Assembly (NCBI GenBank): GCA_029936815.1
Contig: JAPYRX010000011.1
Coordinates: 1 to 42,025 of the forward strand
Direction: 5' to 3'
Source: Dehalococcoidia bacterium
GTDB taxonomy: Bacteria > Chloroflexota > Dehalococcoidia > Lucifugimonadales > GCA-002694895
Length of the DNA: 42,025 nt
Shown here: positions 1 through 8,490 of the stretch, in pieces
Layout of the letters: the number at the start of each line of letters is the position of its first letter
Numbering within the stretch: position 1 is the stretch's first letter
Position numbers and translations under genes: made by a program
Notes under the pieces: model-generated
Databases searched by the model: none
What the model was told of the DNA's origin: nothing
The model's input: only the letters and a program-made list of their open reading frames with translations

Positions 1-1
1 G

Positions 2-718
2 ACAATGGACCCAGCAAATATGGCGGCATTAGGCGGAGCTAAACTAGCAGATATGACTAAGAATATGGATGCAACCAATATGGCGGCATTAGGCGGAGCT
101 AAACTTACAGATATGACAAAAACTATGAATACTGACAATATTACTGCACTTGGCTCTGATAAAGCTGGAGATATAGCGAAAAATTTAAATGATGACAACT
201 TTAAAGATTTGGGTGGTAATAAAGTTGCTTCACTAGCGAAAGTTATGGGTGGTAATGCTCTAAAAGATATAGGTAGTGATAAAGCTAAAGGAATGGCAAA
301 AGCTATGGAAAAAGATGATCTAAAGACATTGAATAGTGATCAAATCATTGGATTAGCTTCTGGAATAGATGCTACTGCAATTTCTGATTTAGGTTCAGAC
401 AAACTGGTAACAATGGTTGACAAGATTGATGTCGCAGCTGTTAAAGACTTAGGAACGGATTCACTATCATCAATGATGAGTGGAGTACAAGGTTCGCAAA
501 TCGCTGATCTTGATGATGATAAAAAAGTTTCTATCTTAGATGGCTTAGGTGCTAATTTCTTTGGAGCTACTAAAGCATCATTCACTGATATAGATAAATC
601 TTTAACAGATGATAACAGACCTAAAATTACCGCTCCAGAAGTACCTACAAAAATAGCTTCTACAAATAAACCAAATAGTTTCTTTGCTAGAGCCGGATTG
701 TTTTCAACAAAAAAATAA
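2..718 (+). CDS. 20-residue-repeat protein, 5' end cut by window
   Basis: I do not recognise this protein's function. The visible part is about nine consecutive 20-residue repeats (bases 5-544) followed by a non-repetitive tail of about 57 residues ending FSTKK. The repeat consensus is roughly M-D-x-x-N-x-x-x-L-G-x-D-K-x-x-x-M-x-K, rich in Ala, Lys, Asp and Met with no Cys. Each unit could form two short amphipathic helices, so a helical solenoid is a reasonable guess. The Met at base 5 falls at a repeat position that is usually Met, Ile or Leu, and the upstream codon is open, so the true start lies before the window. No membrane segment is visible. The gene ends just before a strong hairpin and converges on the MFS gene at 770. 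The role could be structural or surface-related, but this is not shown. Confidence 0.75.
   Translation, partial: TMDPANMAALGGAKLADMTKNMDATNMAALGGAKLTDMTKTMNTDNITALGSDKAGDIAKNLNDDNFKDLGGNKVASLAKVMGGNALKDIGSDKAKGMAKAMEKDDLKTLNSDQIIGLASGIDATAISDLGSDKLVTMVDKIDVAAVKDLGTDSLSSMMSGVQGSQIADLDDDKKVSILDGLGANFFGATKASFTDIDKSLTDDNRPKITAPEVPTKIASTNKPNSFFARAGLFSTKK
5..544 (+). repeat. Nine tandem 60-bp units encoding 20-residue repeats
   Basis: The reading frame repeats every 60 bases. The first two visible units (bases 1-60 and 61-120) are identical at about 51 of 60 positions and share a perfect 29-base core (17-45 against 77-105), so they derive from a recent duplication. Later units are conserved mainly at the protein level (LG-x-D-K and the Met/Ile/Leu at unit position 1). 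The repeats continue upstream out of the window. Confidence 0.85.
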
Positions 719-726
719 ATAACTTA

Positions 727-764
727 ATTCAATGAACTGTGAGTTTACTCACAGTTCATTGAAT
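727..764. terminator. Perfect 17-bp hairpin between convergent genes
   Basis: Bases 727-743 and 748-764 are perfect reverse complements separated by the 4-base loop TTTA. The hairpin lies 8 bases after the stop of the repeat protein and just beyond the stop of the convergent MFS gene. On the minus strand a T-rich run follows within about 10 bases. On the plus strand a looser T-rich stretch follows. It is well placed to act as a bidirectional terminator and is the strongest such structure in the window. Confidence 0.85.
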
Positions 765-769
765 CTAAA

Positions 770-1990
770 CTATATTTTCTTCTTTGTTTCTTTAGTGAAA
801 ATAACTACATATATTGTACATACTAACATGATAATTCCATCTATAAACAGAGCGGAACTAAAACTCAATTTTTGAATTGTGAACCCGAGTATCGGAGGTC
901 CAATCATGAATCCTAAATCACCAAAAGTTCTGTGCAACCCCATTGTAATTCCTTCGTAACCTTTTGGAGCTTTGTCTGCGAATAGAGTATTTGTAGATGC
1001 TGATATAGCGCCTTCTCCTATACCAAACAATATAGCTACGTATAAAATCGATTGATATGTTATTGCATTATCAAACATATAAAGGGCAATTAAAATTATA
1101 AAGGATCCTGGAATAATCAAAGTTTTCCTTCCTAATTTATCAACTAAGTATCCTGATATTGTCGAAGATGTCAATTGAGATAATGAAGTTATACTAAAAA
1201 AACCTCCAATATTTGAAGCAGATAACCCTTTTTCTTTTATTAATAATGGAGCTACTGTAAAACGTCCTCCGGATCTGTGAAAAAATGAAGACATAGTCAT
1301 TAAGCCTATTGGGAGTAAACCCGCTTTTAGGAACATTCTTACAGTATTGATAAAGCTTTGTTTTTTGACATTTTGTTTCACAGATGCTTTTGCTTCGATG
1401 ATTTTTGGCTCTATGACCGTACTAATAATTAACCCTATTCCAATAATTAATATGATCGACGCAAAGATAAATGGACTTTTCAATCCATAAATTTCACCTA
1501 TATAACCGCCTATTATTGGGCCTATAGTTTGACCAATTAATATCGATATTGTTTGTAAACTTAATATTCTTCCTCTGTTTTCTATTGAAGACATATCTCT
1601 AAGATATATTCCTGCACCAACAAAATGTATTCCTCCTCCGAATCCTGTAATTAATCTAGATAATAGTATTAACTCTATAGAATCAACATACCCGGTTATG
1701 AAATAACCTAATGAAGCAATAGTAGGTCCTATTATTAATATAGGTTTCCTACCAATTTTTTGTGCAAAAAATCCGGCAGGTAAATTTGTTAAAAATCGTC
1801 CTGCTCCAAATATTCCAACTACAAATCCTGCCATCGATGTGGTTGCTCCCAAGTTTTGTACAAGTAAAGGGAGTATGGGATTTGTCGCTCCTTGTCCAAT
1901 TGTAAAAAGAAAAATAGAAGTACAAACACTAAATATACTGATTATAGTTTTTATATTTCTTGGTGATATATTTGTATTTTTATTATTCAA
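770..1990 (-). CDS. MFS transporter
   Basis: A 406-residue major facilitator protein with about 12 predicted membrane segments. The MFS signature between TM2 and TM3 reads GFFAQKIGRKPIL (about residues 73-85), and a second copy in the C-terminal half reads GYLVDKLGRKTLI. It probably moves a small solute by proton coupling at the inner membrane; the substrate cannot be read from sequence. The start is TTG. The ATG 7 bases upstream (1997) is out of frame and stops after four codons. The gene begins 9 bases after the protease stop, so the two are probably co-transcribed. A drug-efflux or sugar-efflux role is equally possible. Confidence 0.85.
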   Translation of the reverse strand: MNNKNTNISPRNIKTIISIFSVCTSIFLFTIGQGATNPILPLLVQNLGATTSMAGFVVGIFGAGRFLTNLPAGFFAQKIGRKPILIIGPTIASLGYFITGYVDSIELILLSRLITGFGGGIHFVGAGIYLRDMSSIENRGRILSLQTISILIGQTIGPIIGGYIGEIYGLKSPFIFASIILIIGIGLIISTVIEPKIIEAKASVKQNVKKQSFINTVRMFLKAGLLPIGLMTMSSFFHRSGGRFTVAPLLIKEKGLSASNIGGFFSITSLSQLTSSTISGYLVDKLGRKTLIIPGSFIILIALYMFDNAITYQSILYVAILFGIGEGAISASTNTLFADKAPKGYEGITMGLHRTFGDLGFMIGPPILGFTIQKLSFSSALFIDGIIMLVCTIYVVIFTKETKKKI

Positions 1991-1999
1991 AATTCATTT

Positions 2000-3346
2000 T
2001 TAATTTGGGGAATATTTGCAAGTTCCACCCGAATTTTTATGTTTTTCTCTTGATACTGAAGTCAAACATGAAATCGACTCAGTCAATTGTTCTGACGAAA
2101 TTGCATATCCAGTTCCTTCCACCACTGCGCCTGATGAGGTTTGCCTTGTTACAGTTGTTGTCATTCCAACTACTTCACCAGATATTATTATGATTGGGCC
2201 TCCCGAATTACCACCATTAATTGCAGCATCAGTTTGTATAGTTCCTCTAGGAGAATAACGATCTCCTCCTGCAATGCCTGACTTATATACTTTTGCAGAC
2301 ACAACTCCTTTTGTTGTTCTTAATATACTGACTCCTAACGGATATCCTAATACATTAATTTCTGTTCCAATACTTAATTTTTCATAAAGCTGATTTGAAA
2401 GTAAATGTAATGGTTCTATTTCACTCATTACATTAGAATTAGCATCGTTAAATTCTAGAACGGCAATATCTATATTTTTGTACTTACCTATTAAAGACGC
2501 AGAATAATTAGTTTTACTTTCATTTATCATTATTTTTATATTATTATAGATGTAAGTGTTTGTAGATGATTGTTTAAAACAATGATTATTTGTAAGCACA
2601 TAATAAGTGTCTTCTTTTGGTGTTATGTGGAATTTAGAAATATCAAATATAAAGCCCGAACATGCATTTCCTATAGCTGATTCAACTCTCACTATAGATG
2701 GTTTAACAGATGAAATTATGACTGGCCATTGATCAGTGGGGGAGGGAATTGATTCTAGGTTTTTTATTCGTTCACTGTTCGAAGATATACTATCTATAGG
2801 AATTATCATGTTATCTATTATAGTTTTTTGATTATTAATTTTTGTAGATAAGTTATCGTATTTTTTTGATGTTGATTCCAATAAGTCATTTTTGTTATGT
2901 AGAGATGATAATTCAGATTGTACTCTTTTTGATTTTTCCGTCTCCTGTGCAATTTCTGCAGATAACCTCTTCTCTTTTTCTTGTAATAGATTTATTTGGG
3001 AATTACTTACTATTATTTTTTTTTCACTATCAAACAAATTTGATTTTATTTTCAATAATTCAGATTCTTTATCAAGTAATTTTTTTTCAATGGATAGTTT
3101 TTCATTACTTAAATCTGAAATAATAGTATTTGAGGTATCAATAGATTTTTTTGCAGAATTGATTGACTCATTTGAGGTATCAATAGATTTTTTTGCAGAA
3201 TTGATTGACTCGTTTAATTTTATATCAATTGTGTCAGAATAATTGTCAAATGTTTTTTTTTGATTATTATCTATTAAAATATAGATTGAGATTCCAATAA
3301 ATAAATTTACAATTATAATTGAAGAATAAAAAAATATTTTTTTCAT
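2000..3346 (-). CDS. Membrane-anchored coiled-coil trypsin-like serine protease
   Basis: 448 residues. An N-terminal membrane segment (about 4-25) is followed by a long polar, heptad-rich coiled coil (about 35-195) and then a chymotrypsin-fold protease domain (about 205-435). The catalytic triad is visible: His255 in TNNHC, Asp293 in NIDIAV and Ser381 in GGNSGGP. There is no PDZ domain after the catalytic domain, unlike DegP/HtrA. The protein is probably anchored in the membrane with the protease facing outward, held off the membrane by the coiled coil. A 14-residue segment (NESINSAKKSIDTS) is duplicated in tandem. The ATG at 3346 is preceded by AGAGG at good spacing. It is divergent from the HD hydrolase and upstream of the MFS gene. 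Substrate and role are unknown; surface or envelope proteolysis is inferred. Confidence 0.85.
   Translation of the reverse strand: MKKIFFYSSIIIVNLFIGISIYILIDNNQKKTFDNYSDTIDIKLNESINSAKKSIDTSNESINSAKKSIDTSNTIISDLSNEKLSIEKKLLDKESELLKIKSNLFDSEKKIIVSNSQINLLQEKEKRLSAEIAQETEKSKRVQSELSSLHNKNDLLESTSKKYDNLSTKINNQKTIIDNMIIPIDSISSNSERIKNLESIPSPTDQWPVIISSVKPSIVRVESAIGNACSGFIFDISKFHITPKEDTYYVLTNNHCFKQSSTNTYIYNNIKIMINESKTNYSASLIGKYKNIDIAVLEFNDANSNVMSEIEPLHLLSNQLYEKLSIGTEINVLGYPLGVSILRTTKGVVSAKVYKSGIAGGDRYSPRGTIQTDAAINGGNSGGPIIIISGEVVGMTTTVTRQTSSGAVVEGTGYAISSEQLTESISCLTSVSREKHKNSGGTCKYSPN
3129..3212 (-). repeat. Two tandem 42-bp units inside the protease coiled coil
   Basis: Bases 3129-3170 and 3171-3212 are identical except at the last base (A against G). 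The unit encodes 14 residues, which is two heptads, so the duplication lengthens the coiled coil without breaking its register. Confidence 0.95.
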
Positions 3347-3429
3347 ATATCCTCTGGTAATAATATAGTAATATTAATTATAGTTATTAATAACTTATTC
3401 TACCAATCATAACAATTAAACATAGCTGT

Positions 3430-3993
3430 ATGCTAGACGAATTAGAAAAATATTTAGACCTTCATATTTTAAGCCTTCCTGTTTGGTTGAAAAATCATTT
3501 AATGAGAACCGCGGATGTTTCGCAATTTTTAGCAAAAATTCATCACTCAAATATTCAAAAATGTAAAGTTGGGGCTTTAGGTCACGATATATCCAAATTA
3601 TATAGCGAAGATAAATTAATTAAAATTGTTAAAGATAATAATTTGCTTTGCACCGATTTCGAACTTTTGCACACAGAAGTTTTACATGGTCCTGTTGCTG
3701 CATTTGAATTGAGTAATTATATTCACAAAAATTCTTCTGTTTATAATTCTATAAGATGGCACACTTCAGGACATGTTGATTTCGATTCTGAAAATAAAAT
3801 TGTATTTTTAGCTGATAAATTAGATCCTTATAAAATAGAAAAAAGACCTGAATTGAAAAAAATCAGTGATATTGCCATCAAAGATTTGGATAGAGCAATT
3901 GGCGAATTTTTCAAAATACAATTTGAATTTTTAAAAAAAAACAATGTAGATATTCATCCTGAATCAAAAAAATATTATAAATTTTTAATTTGA
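3430..3993 (+). CDS. yqeK: HD-domain hydrolase, YqeK-like
   Basis: A 187-residue HD-superfamily metal-dependent phosphohydrolase. Candidate metal ligands are His23, the His52-Asp53 doublet (GHDISK), His81 and His86 (LLHTEVLHGPVAA), His111 (IRWHTSGH) and Asp129 (FLADKLDP). The RWHTSGH and ADKLDP blocks are typical of YqeK, whose characterised members split diadenosine tetraphosphate symmetrically. YqeK genes often sit beside nadD, but nadD is not present here. The 3' end overlaps the convergent phosphoesterase gene by 19 bases. The assignment to the family is firm; the exact substrate is from family knowledge only. Confidence 0.8.
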   Translation: MLDELEKYLDLHILSLPVWLKNHLMRTADVSQFLAKIHHSNIQKCKVGALGHDISKLYSEDKLIKIVKDNNLLCTDFELLHTEVLHGPVAAFELSNYIHKNSSVYNSIRWHTSGHVDFDSENKIVFLADKLDPYKIEKRPELKKISDIAIKDLDRAIGEFFKIQFEFLKKNNVDIHPESKKYYKFLI

Positions 3994-4505
3994 ATTTTTT
4001 TTATTTCTATTGAAATCATAGATTTATTAAAATTTATCAAACAAAAACTAGCTGGTATTATAAATTCGGAATATCCTTGCCCGGGATTAATAAATGTGAT
4101 GCCTTTGTATTCTTCAATATGTGCATCGTGAGTATGCCCAAATAAAATAAATTTTGGATTATCATTTTTAAACTGATCTATTATCAAATCAAAATCTATA
4201 GGAGGAGGCCCTCCCCAAAACGGGTGTATTACTCCAAAAATATTGTTATTTAATTTAAATACAGATTTCTTTGGTATTTTATTCCTTATACTTAAAGGGT
4301 CAGAGTTGCCATGTACGATTAAATTATCCTTAGAGTTTTTTTCTATACCTTCTATGACTTTTTTGGATATTATATCTCCACAATGTACAACAAAATCAGA
4401 TTTTAAAATTTGCTTTTGTATTACAATATCTATATCAGAGTACTTTGTTTTGTGAGTATCTGAAATAATAAGAATTGATTTTGTATTGGCGTCAAGAATT
4501 TTCAA
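3975..4505 (-). CDS. YfcE-type metallophosphoesterase
   Basis: A 176-residue calcineurin-like phosphoesterase of the short YfcE/MJ0936 type. Metal-binding motifs occur in order: D16-x-H18 (SDTH), G43-D44, GNSD at 66-69 in place of GNHE, His94, and G123-HTH. A closing FINPG follows. Such enzymes hydrolyse phosphodiesters and are cytoplasmic. The start is TTG, one base after the CoA-transferase stop (TAA C TTG), which implies translational coupling. No in-frame ATG exists before the first catalytic motif. The physiological substrate is unknown. Confidence 0.8.
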   Translation of the reverse strand: MKILDANTKSILIISDTHKTKYSDIDIVIQKQILKSDFVVHCGDIISKKVIEGIEKNSKDNLIVHGNSDPLSIRNKIPKKSVFKLNNNIFGVIHPFWGGPPPIDFDLIIDQFKNDNPKFILFGHTHDAHIEEYKGITFINPGQGYSEFIIPASFCLINFNKSMISIEIKKIQIKNL

Positions 4506-4506
4506 G

Positions 4507-5766
4507 TTATGTTATTTCTGAAATTAGATCGTCATCGAATCCAAGTTTTTTTAACACTTCATTAGAATGCTCGCCAAGTTCTGGTGCAGGTAAGTGTATA
4601 GATAAAGGTGTTTCTGACATTTTAACCATTGGTCCTACCATTTTAATATTGCCTAATACAGGATGTTCTATTTCTTTCACCAAGTCATTTTCTATTACTT
4701 GTGGATTATCCGTTAATTCTTCAACAAATTTAACTTCCCCAGCGGGAACTCCTGTTTTATCAAAAATATTTAGCCAATCACTTATTGTTTTTTTAATCAT
4801 ATGAGCTTCGAAAATCTTAACAAGTTTTTCATTTGATTTGAACGCTTCATCTGAATATTGGTCGTATCCTTCATCAAATCTAATATCTGTTATACCAAGC
4901 GTGTCTGCCATTTTTTTTCTTAAGGGTTCACTAAGGCAACCAACAGCTATAATTCCATTTTTAACTTGATAGGTCCTGTAATAATGATTGTGAGCTGTTT
5001 TGTAATTCATTTTTTGATATTCCTCTTGAATATCCATATAGGAACTTCCTTTTTCTTTCATATCATTCAAGTTTTTCTTGAATTCAGTTCTTATTTCATT
5101 ATCAAAAGTGTTTGATTCGAAAAATTTACCGTTTTGCAAACTTAAAGCAGATCCTAGTAACGTTGTTTCAATTTTTTGCCCAAGCCCTGTTTTCTCTCGG
5201 TGAAATAAAGCAGCGCATATGCTCCAAGCCATTCCTAATCCTGTAGAAAAATCTGCAACTGCAGAAGACTGAATTGGTTGTGGCACGCCATTTATAGTTT
5301 TGTTCTCTGACGACATCAATCCACTTATGGCTTGTGCAATCAAATCGTATCCGGGCCTATGACTATCTGGGCCGGATCTACCAAACGCAGTATTAGAACA
5401 GTAAATTATTGCAGGGTTATAAGACTTTATTGATTCGTAATCTAATTTGAGTTTTTTTGGGACATCAGGTCTCGAGTTAATAATCATCACATCAGAATCC
5501 TCAACAAGTTTTTTTATAACAACTTGTGTTTTTGGATTTTTTAGATCTAATGTTATTCCTTTTTTTCCTCTATTAAGAGCGAAAAAAGATCGTCCATAGC
5601 CTCGTACTCCAGGGATGATTTCTAATGCGTATCTCCAAGGATCTCCAGTTGGCGGTTCTATTTTTATAACTTCTGCACCCATATCACTAAGCATAGACCC
5701 AGCAAATGGAGCTGCAATTATTTGGCTGAATTCTATTATTCTAATTCCTGATAATGGTCCACTCAT
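4507..5766 (-). CDS. CaiB/BaiF family (class III) CoA-transferase
   Basis: 419 residues, a normal length for class III CoA-transferases, which move CoA between acyl-CoA and a free organic acid. The N-terminus GIRIIEFSQIIAAPFAG and the segment GAEVIKIEPPTGDP are family hallmarks. The likely catalytic aspartate that forms the acyl anhydride is Asp172 in AVADFSTG. NRGKKGITLDLKNP (about 65-78) is another conserved block. The substrate (for example formyl, succinyl or a carnitine-like acid) cannot be assigned. An AAGG motif lies upstream of the ATG. It lies upstream of the phosphoesterase and divergent from the SDR gene. Confidence 0.9.
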   Translation of the reverse strand: MSGPLSGIRIIEFSQIIAAPFAGSMLSDMGAEVIKIEPPTGDPWRYALEIIPGVRGYGRSFFALNRGKKGITLDLKNPKTQVVIKKLVEDSDVMIINSRPDVPKKLKLDYESIKSYNPAIIYCSNTAFGRSGPDSHRPGYDLIAQAISGLMSSENKTINGVPQPIQSSAVADFSTGLGMAWSICAALFHREKTGLGQKIETTLLGSALSLQNGKFFESNTFDNEIRTEFKKNLNDMKEKGSSYMDIQEEYQKMNYKTAHNHYYRTYQVKNGIIAVGCLSEPLRKKMADTLGITDIRFDEGYDQYSDEAFKSNEKLVKIFEAHMIKKTISDWLNIFDKTGVPAGEVKFVEELTDNPQVIENDLVKEIEHPVLGNIKMVGPMVKMSETPLSIHLPAPELGEHSNEVLKKLGFDDDLISEIT

Positions 5767-5863
5767 TAATCTTTGCCTTGTTATTAATTGATATACATTT
5801 TAATATGAGATGATCTTAAGGTTTTAAACATAAAATTTCAAGTTCAAAATTATTGGAGAAAAA

Positions 5864-6592
5864 ATGGGAAATAATAAAACAGTAATAATTACTGGAGGAG
5901 GAACTGGGATTGGGAAAGGAATTGCTTTAAAAATGGCTAGTCATGATTTTAATATAGTTCTTGCAAGCAGAAAACTTGACAATCTTAATTCAGTTAAAAA
6001 TGAGTGCCTTAACCTAAGTAACTCAAATGTTCTAACAGTTCAAACAGATATTACTGATGAAAAAAGTGTTGCTAAATTGTTTCAAATCACAAAAAATGAA
6101 TTTGAAAGTTTAGATGTTTTAGTTAATAATGCAGGTGTTTTTGATGGTGCCCCAGTTGATAAAATTTCAATTGGAACATGGGATAAAGTTTTAAATATTA
6201 ATCTTAGAGGTTCGTTTTTATGTTTGAGAGAATCTATGAAAATGATGATACCCCAAAAATCAGGGAAAATAATTAATATTGGAAGTATTTCCGGACAAGT
6301 CCCTAGAATGTATTCTACTCCTTATACCACATCGAAATTTGCTTTAATAGGATTAACTAAAGCTGCAGCATTAGAAGCAAGAGAGCATAATATTTCAGTA
6401 TCAATAATTCATCCGGGTAATGTTAGTACAGAACTTAGAAATATCAGAGATGAGGATAAAGATTCTGAGCCCATGATACTTCCTGAAACTATAGCTGAAT
6501 TAGTATTTCTATCAGCAAATTTACCCAATAACGTAAACTTACTTGAAAGCATTATTTTGCCTAACGATCAATTATATATTGGTAGAGGGTAG
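5864..6592 (+). CDS. Short-chain dehydrogenase/reductase (SDR)
   Basis: 242 residues, a classical SDR with a Rossmann fold. The cofactor motif TGGGTGIG is at residues 10-17 and the NNAG motif at 88-91. The catalytic Ser143, Tyr154 and Lys158 are all present (YTTSK). The Ser-Arg-Lys after the second strand (ASRK) suggests a preference for NADP, but this is weak evidence. It reduces or oxidises an unidentified carbonyl or alcohol substrate in the cytoplasm. GGAG precedes the ATG at good spacing. It is divergent from the CoA-transferase, with about 97 bases between them. Confidence 0.9.
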   Translation: MGNNKTVIITGGGTGIGKGIALKMASHDFNIVLASRKLDNLNSVKNECLNLSNSNVLTVQTDITDEKSVAKLFQITKNEFESLDVLVNNAGVFDGAPVDKISIGTWDKVLNINLRGSFLCLRESMKMMIPQKSGKIINIGSISGQVPRMYSTPYTTSKFALIGLTKAAALEAREHNISVSIIHPGNVSTELRNIRDEDKDSEPMILPETIAELVFLSANLPNNVNLLESIILPNDQLYIGRG

Positions 6593-6597
6593 TGTAA

Positions 6598-7080
6598 TTA
6601 TTTAGAAACAAAGCTTACTCCCATTTCAAATAATTTGGATTGAACCTCTTTTGCATTTTCATTATCGAATTGTGGAAAACTTATAATTATACATTTACCG
6701 TTTTGAAGCCATAAAAAAACAGTTGAATGTTCTTTTAATCTGAATAAACTTTTAGGTGTTAAATATCCGCCATAAATCAGAGGGATGACTCCTATTAGAA
6801 ATAATATACTCTGTATTGTTTGGTATTCTTCGAGAATAGGAATTATTGAAACTACGAACAGAATTGTTAATCCTGATAAAAAATATTTCAATCCGGTTTT
6901 AATATTATTTTCTTCCCCGGGGTTCATTATCATTTCAAAGCTATTAATATCGTCAAATTCTACAGATTTTTTTTGTTTGAAAATATTTGCTGTAGATGTT
7001 TTCCCTGTAATAATTCTTAAGTTTGTAATTTTACATATTTCAGTATCTAAAATTATATTTTCATTTTTGAAAAGATCCAT
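6598..7080 (-). CDS. Small membrane protein of unknown function
   Basis: 160 residues, not confidently recognised. An N-terminal beta-rich segment of about 60 residues (ICKITNLRIITG) is followed by two closely spaced membrane segments (about 67-85 and 90-107), then a soluble beta-rich segment (LWLQNGKCIIISF). This pattern of a PH-like soluble part interrupted by a membrane hairpin resembles families such as DUF6232, but the match is only by eye. It converges on the SDR gene with a 5-base gap. Confidence 0.6.
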   Translation of the reverse strand: MDLFKNENIILDTEICKITNLRIITGKTSTANIFKQKKSVEFDDINSFEMIMNPGEENNIKTGLKYFLSGLTILFVVSIIPILEEYQTIQSILFLIGVIPLIYGGYLTPKSLFRLKEHSTVFLWLQNGKCIIISFPQFDNENAKEVQSKLFEMGVSFVSK

Positions 7081-7157
7081 AACTACTTAGATTATTTTGA
7101 TTAATATCATAATTGTAATATAAAGTTTATATGTCTGTAATATATAATTTAAGTATT

Positions 7158-7823
7158 ATGGTTACAAATTTACATATTGCTATTGATGGGCCTGCTGCTT
7201 CAGGAAAAACTGCCACAGGTAAAAAATTAGCAATCGAATTAAATATCAATTACATAGATACTGGAATGATGTATAGGGCAATCACTTACTATTTTCATAA
7301 TTTAGTTAAAGAATATGCTGACATCAAAGTTGTGGAAAATTTTAATTTTGATAAAAACATAAAAATAAAAATTGATAATCAAAACAATTTATTACTTAAT
7401 AACGATGATATATCTAAATATTTGTATAGTGATGAAGTAACTAATAACGTTTCTTTTTATTCTCGTATAGAATCAGTAAGGAATTTTTTAGTAAATGAAC
7501 AAAGATTGATTGCTCAAAATAAAGATATTATTATGATTGGTAGAGACATAGGTACTGTTGTGCTGCCAAGTGCAAAATACAAATTTTTTTTGGATTGCAA
7601 CTTGGAATCAAGAGCAGAAAGAAGAATGAAACAAGAAAAGAATTTGAGAATAAACGAAGAAAATCTTTACAAAAACATTGATCAAATTAAAAATAGAGAT
7701 TCTATTGATAAATCAAGAGAGTTATCACCTATGAAACCTTCTGATGATGCAATTATTATATACAATGATCATATAGATTTGAATGAAACAACAAATTTGA
7801 TGAAAAATATTGTTTTGGAATAA
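7158..7823 (+). CDS. cmk: Cytidylate kinase
   Basis: Phosphorylates CMP and dCMP with ATP in pyrimidine nucleotide metabolism. The P-loop GPAASGKT lies just after the chosen start (MVTNLHIAIDG), and YIDTGMMYRAIT and IMIGRDIGTVVLP are clear Cmk motifs. The lid segment is ESRAERRMKQE. The length of about 221 residues is normal. An ATG at 7131 would add nine residues unlike the family; neither start has a clear ribosome site, so this choice rests on family fit. It is followed two bases later by plsC, a common pairing in bacteria. Confidence 0.93.
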   Translation: MVTNLHIAIDGPAASGKTATGKKLAIELNINYIDTGMMYRAITYYFHNLVKEYADIKVVENFNFDKNIKIKIDNQNNLLLNNDDISKYLYSDEVTNNVSFYSRIESVRNFLVNEQRLIAQNKDIIMIGRDIGTVVLPSAKYKFFLDCNLESRAERRMKQEKNLRINEENLYKNIDQIKNRDSIDKSRELSPMKPSDDAIIIYNDHIDLNETTNLMKNIVLE

Positions 7824-7825
7824 AA

Positions 7826-8452
7826 ATGAATTTAAATAAACTATGTAATTATGTTCAATTAAAGCTTTTGAATAATTTTACAGATTTTACAGTTGATGGA
7901 TTGGAACACATTCCGCCTAAAGGTCCTTTGATATATATTGCTAATCATCAAGCTTTTTTGGATCCAAGTTTAATAAGTGTTATCTCTCCGAGGAAAATTA
8001 ACTTTATAGCCAAAAAAGAAGCATTTAAGTATTATCCGATTGCAAGCTTGATGAAAATGTACGGAGCACATCCTATTAATAGATTTGGATTAGATTTAAC
8101 TTTTTTTAGATGGGCACTTAAAATTTTGAACAATGGCGAAGCCTTGTGCTTATTTCCTGAAGGAACAAGGTCAAATGGAGAAATGATAAAAGGATTACCC
8201 GGAATTGTTCATTTAGCTATTAGATCTGGTGCAAACATTATACCGATTGGGATTAAAGGTACAAATGAAAGCAGGGGAATAAAAGGTGTATTGATGCCTA
8301 GTGGGAAAATTGAGATCAAAATTGGTAAATCATTTAAATTCGAAAAATCTAAAAATGCTTTACATCGAGATGATATAAATTCTATATTAAAAGAAATAAT
8401 GAATAAAATTGCCGAATTATTACCTTATGATATGAGAGGGATTTATAGATAA
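7826..8452 (+). CDS. plsC: 1-acyl-sn-glycerol-3-phosphate acyltransferase
   Basis: 208 residues. It adds the second acyl chain to lysophosphatidate at the inner face of the membrane during phospholipid synthesis. The catalytic H-x4-D is seen as NHQAFLD (His41, Asp46), and the glycerol-phosphate-binding block FPEGTRS ends at about residue 116. The IPIGIKGTNES block is also typical. It starts two bases after the cmk stop, so the two are probably one transcript. Membership of the PlsC family is firm; strict substrate specificity is inferred. Confidence 0.9.
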   Translation: MNLNKLCNYVQLKLLNNFTDFTVDGLEHIPPKGPLIYIANHQAFLDPSLISVISPRKINFIAKKEAFKYYPIASLMKMYGAHPINRFGLDLTFFRWALKILNNGEALCLFPEGTRSNGEMIKGLPGIVHLAIRSGANIIPIGIKGTNESRGIKGVLMPSGKIEIKIGKSFKFEKSKNALHRDDINSILKEIMNKIAELLPYDMRGIYR

Positions 8453-8477
8453 TTAACAATGAATTAATATTGTTAAT
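8452..8477. other. AT-rich inverted repeat upstream of glmS
   Basis: Nine-base arms ATTAACAAT and ATTGTTAAT flank an 8-base spacer in the short plsC-glmS gap. The first arm overlaps the plsC stop. There is no T-run immediately after, and the base composition makes chance occurrence plausible. It could weakly attenuate read-through. No glmS ribozyme is present in the 38-base gap. Confidence 0.3.
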
Positions 8478-8490
8478 ATAATATATAATT

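Noticed and set aside
3430-3993. HD hydrolase lacking its first metal-binding histidine
   Set aside because: A first alignment put Asp29 in that position, but His23 followed by Arg26 fits the usual spacing, so the site appears complete.
8453-8490. glmS ribozyme/riboswitch upstream of glmS
   Set aside because: The gap is only 38 bases and contains none of the ribozyme core; plsC ends immediately before it.
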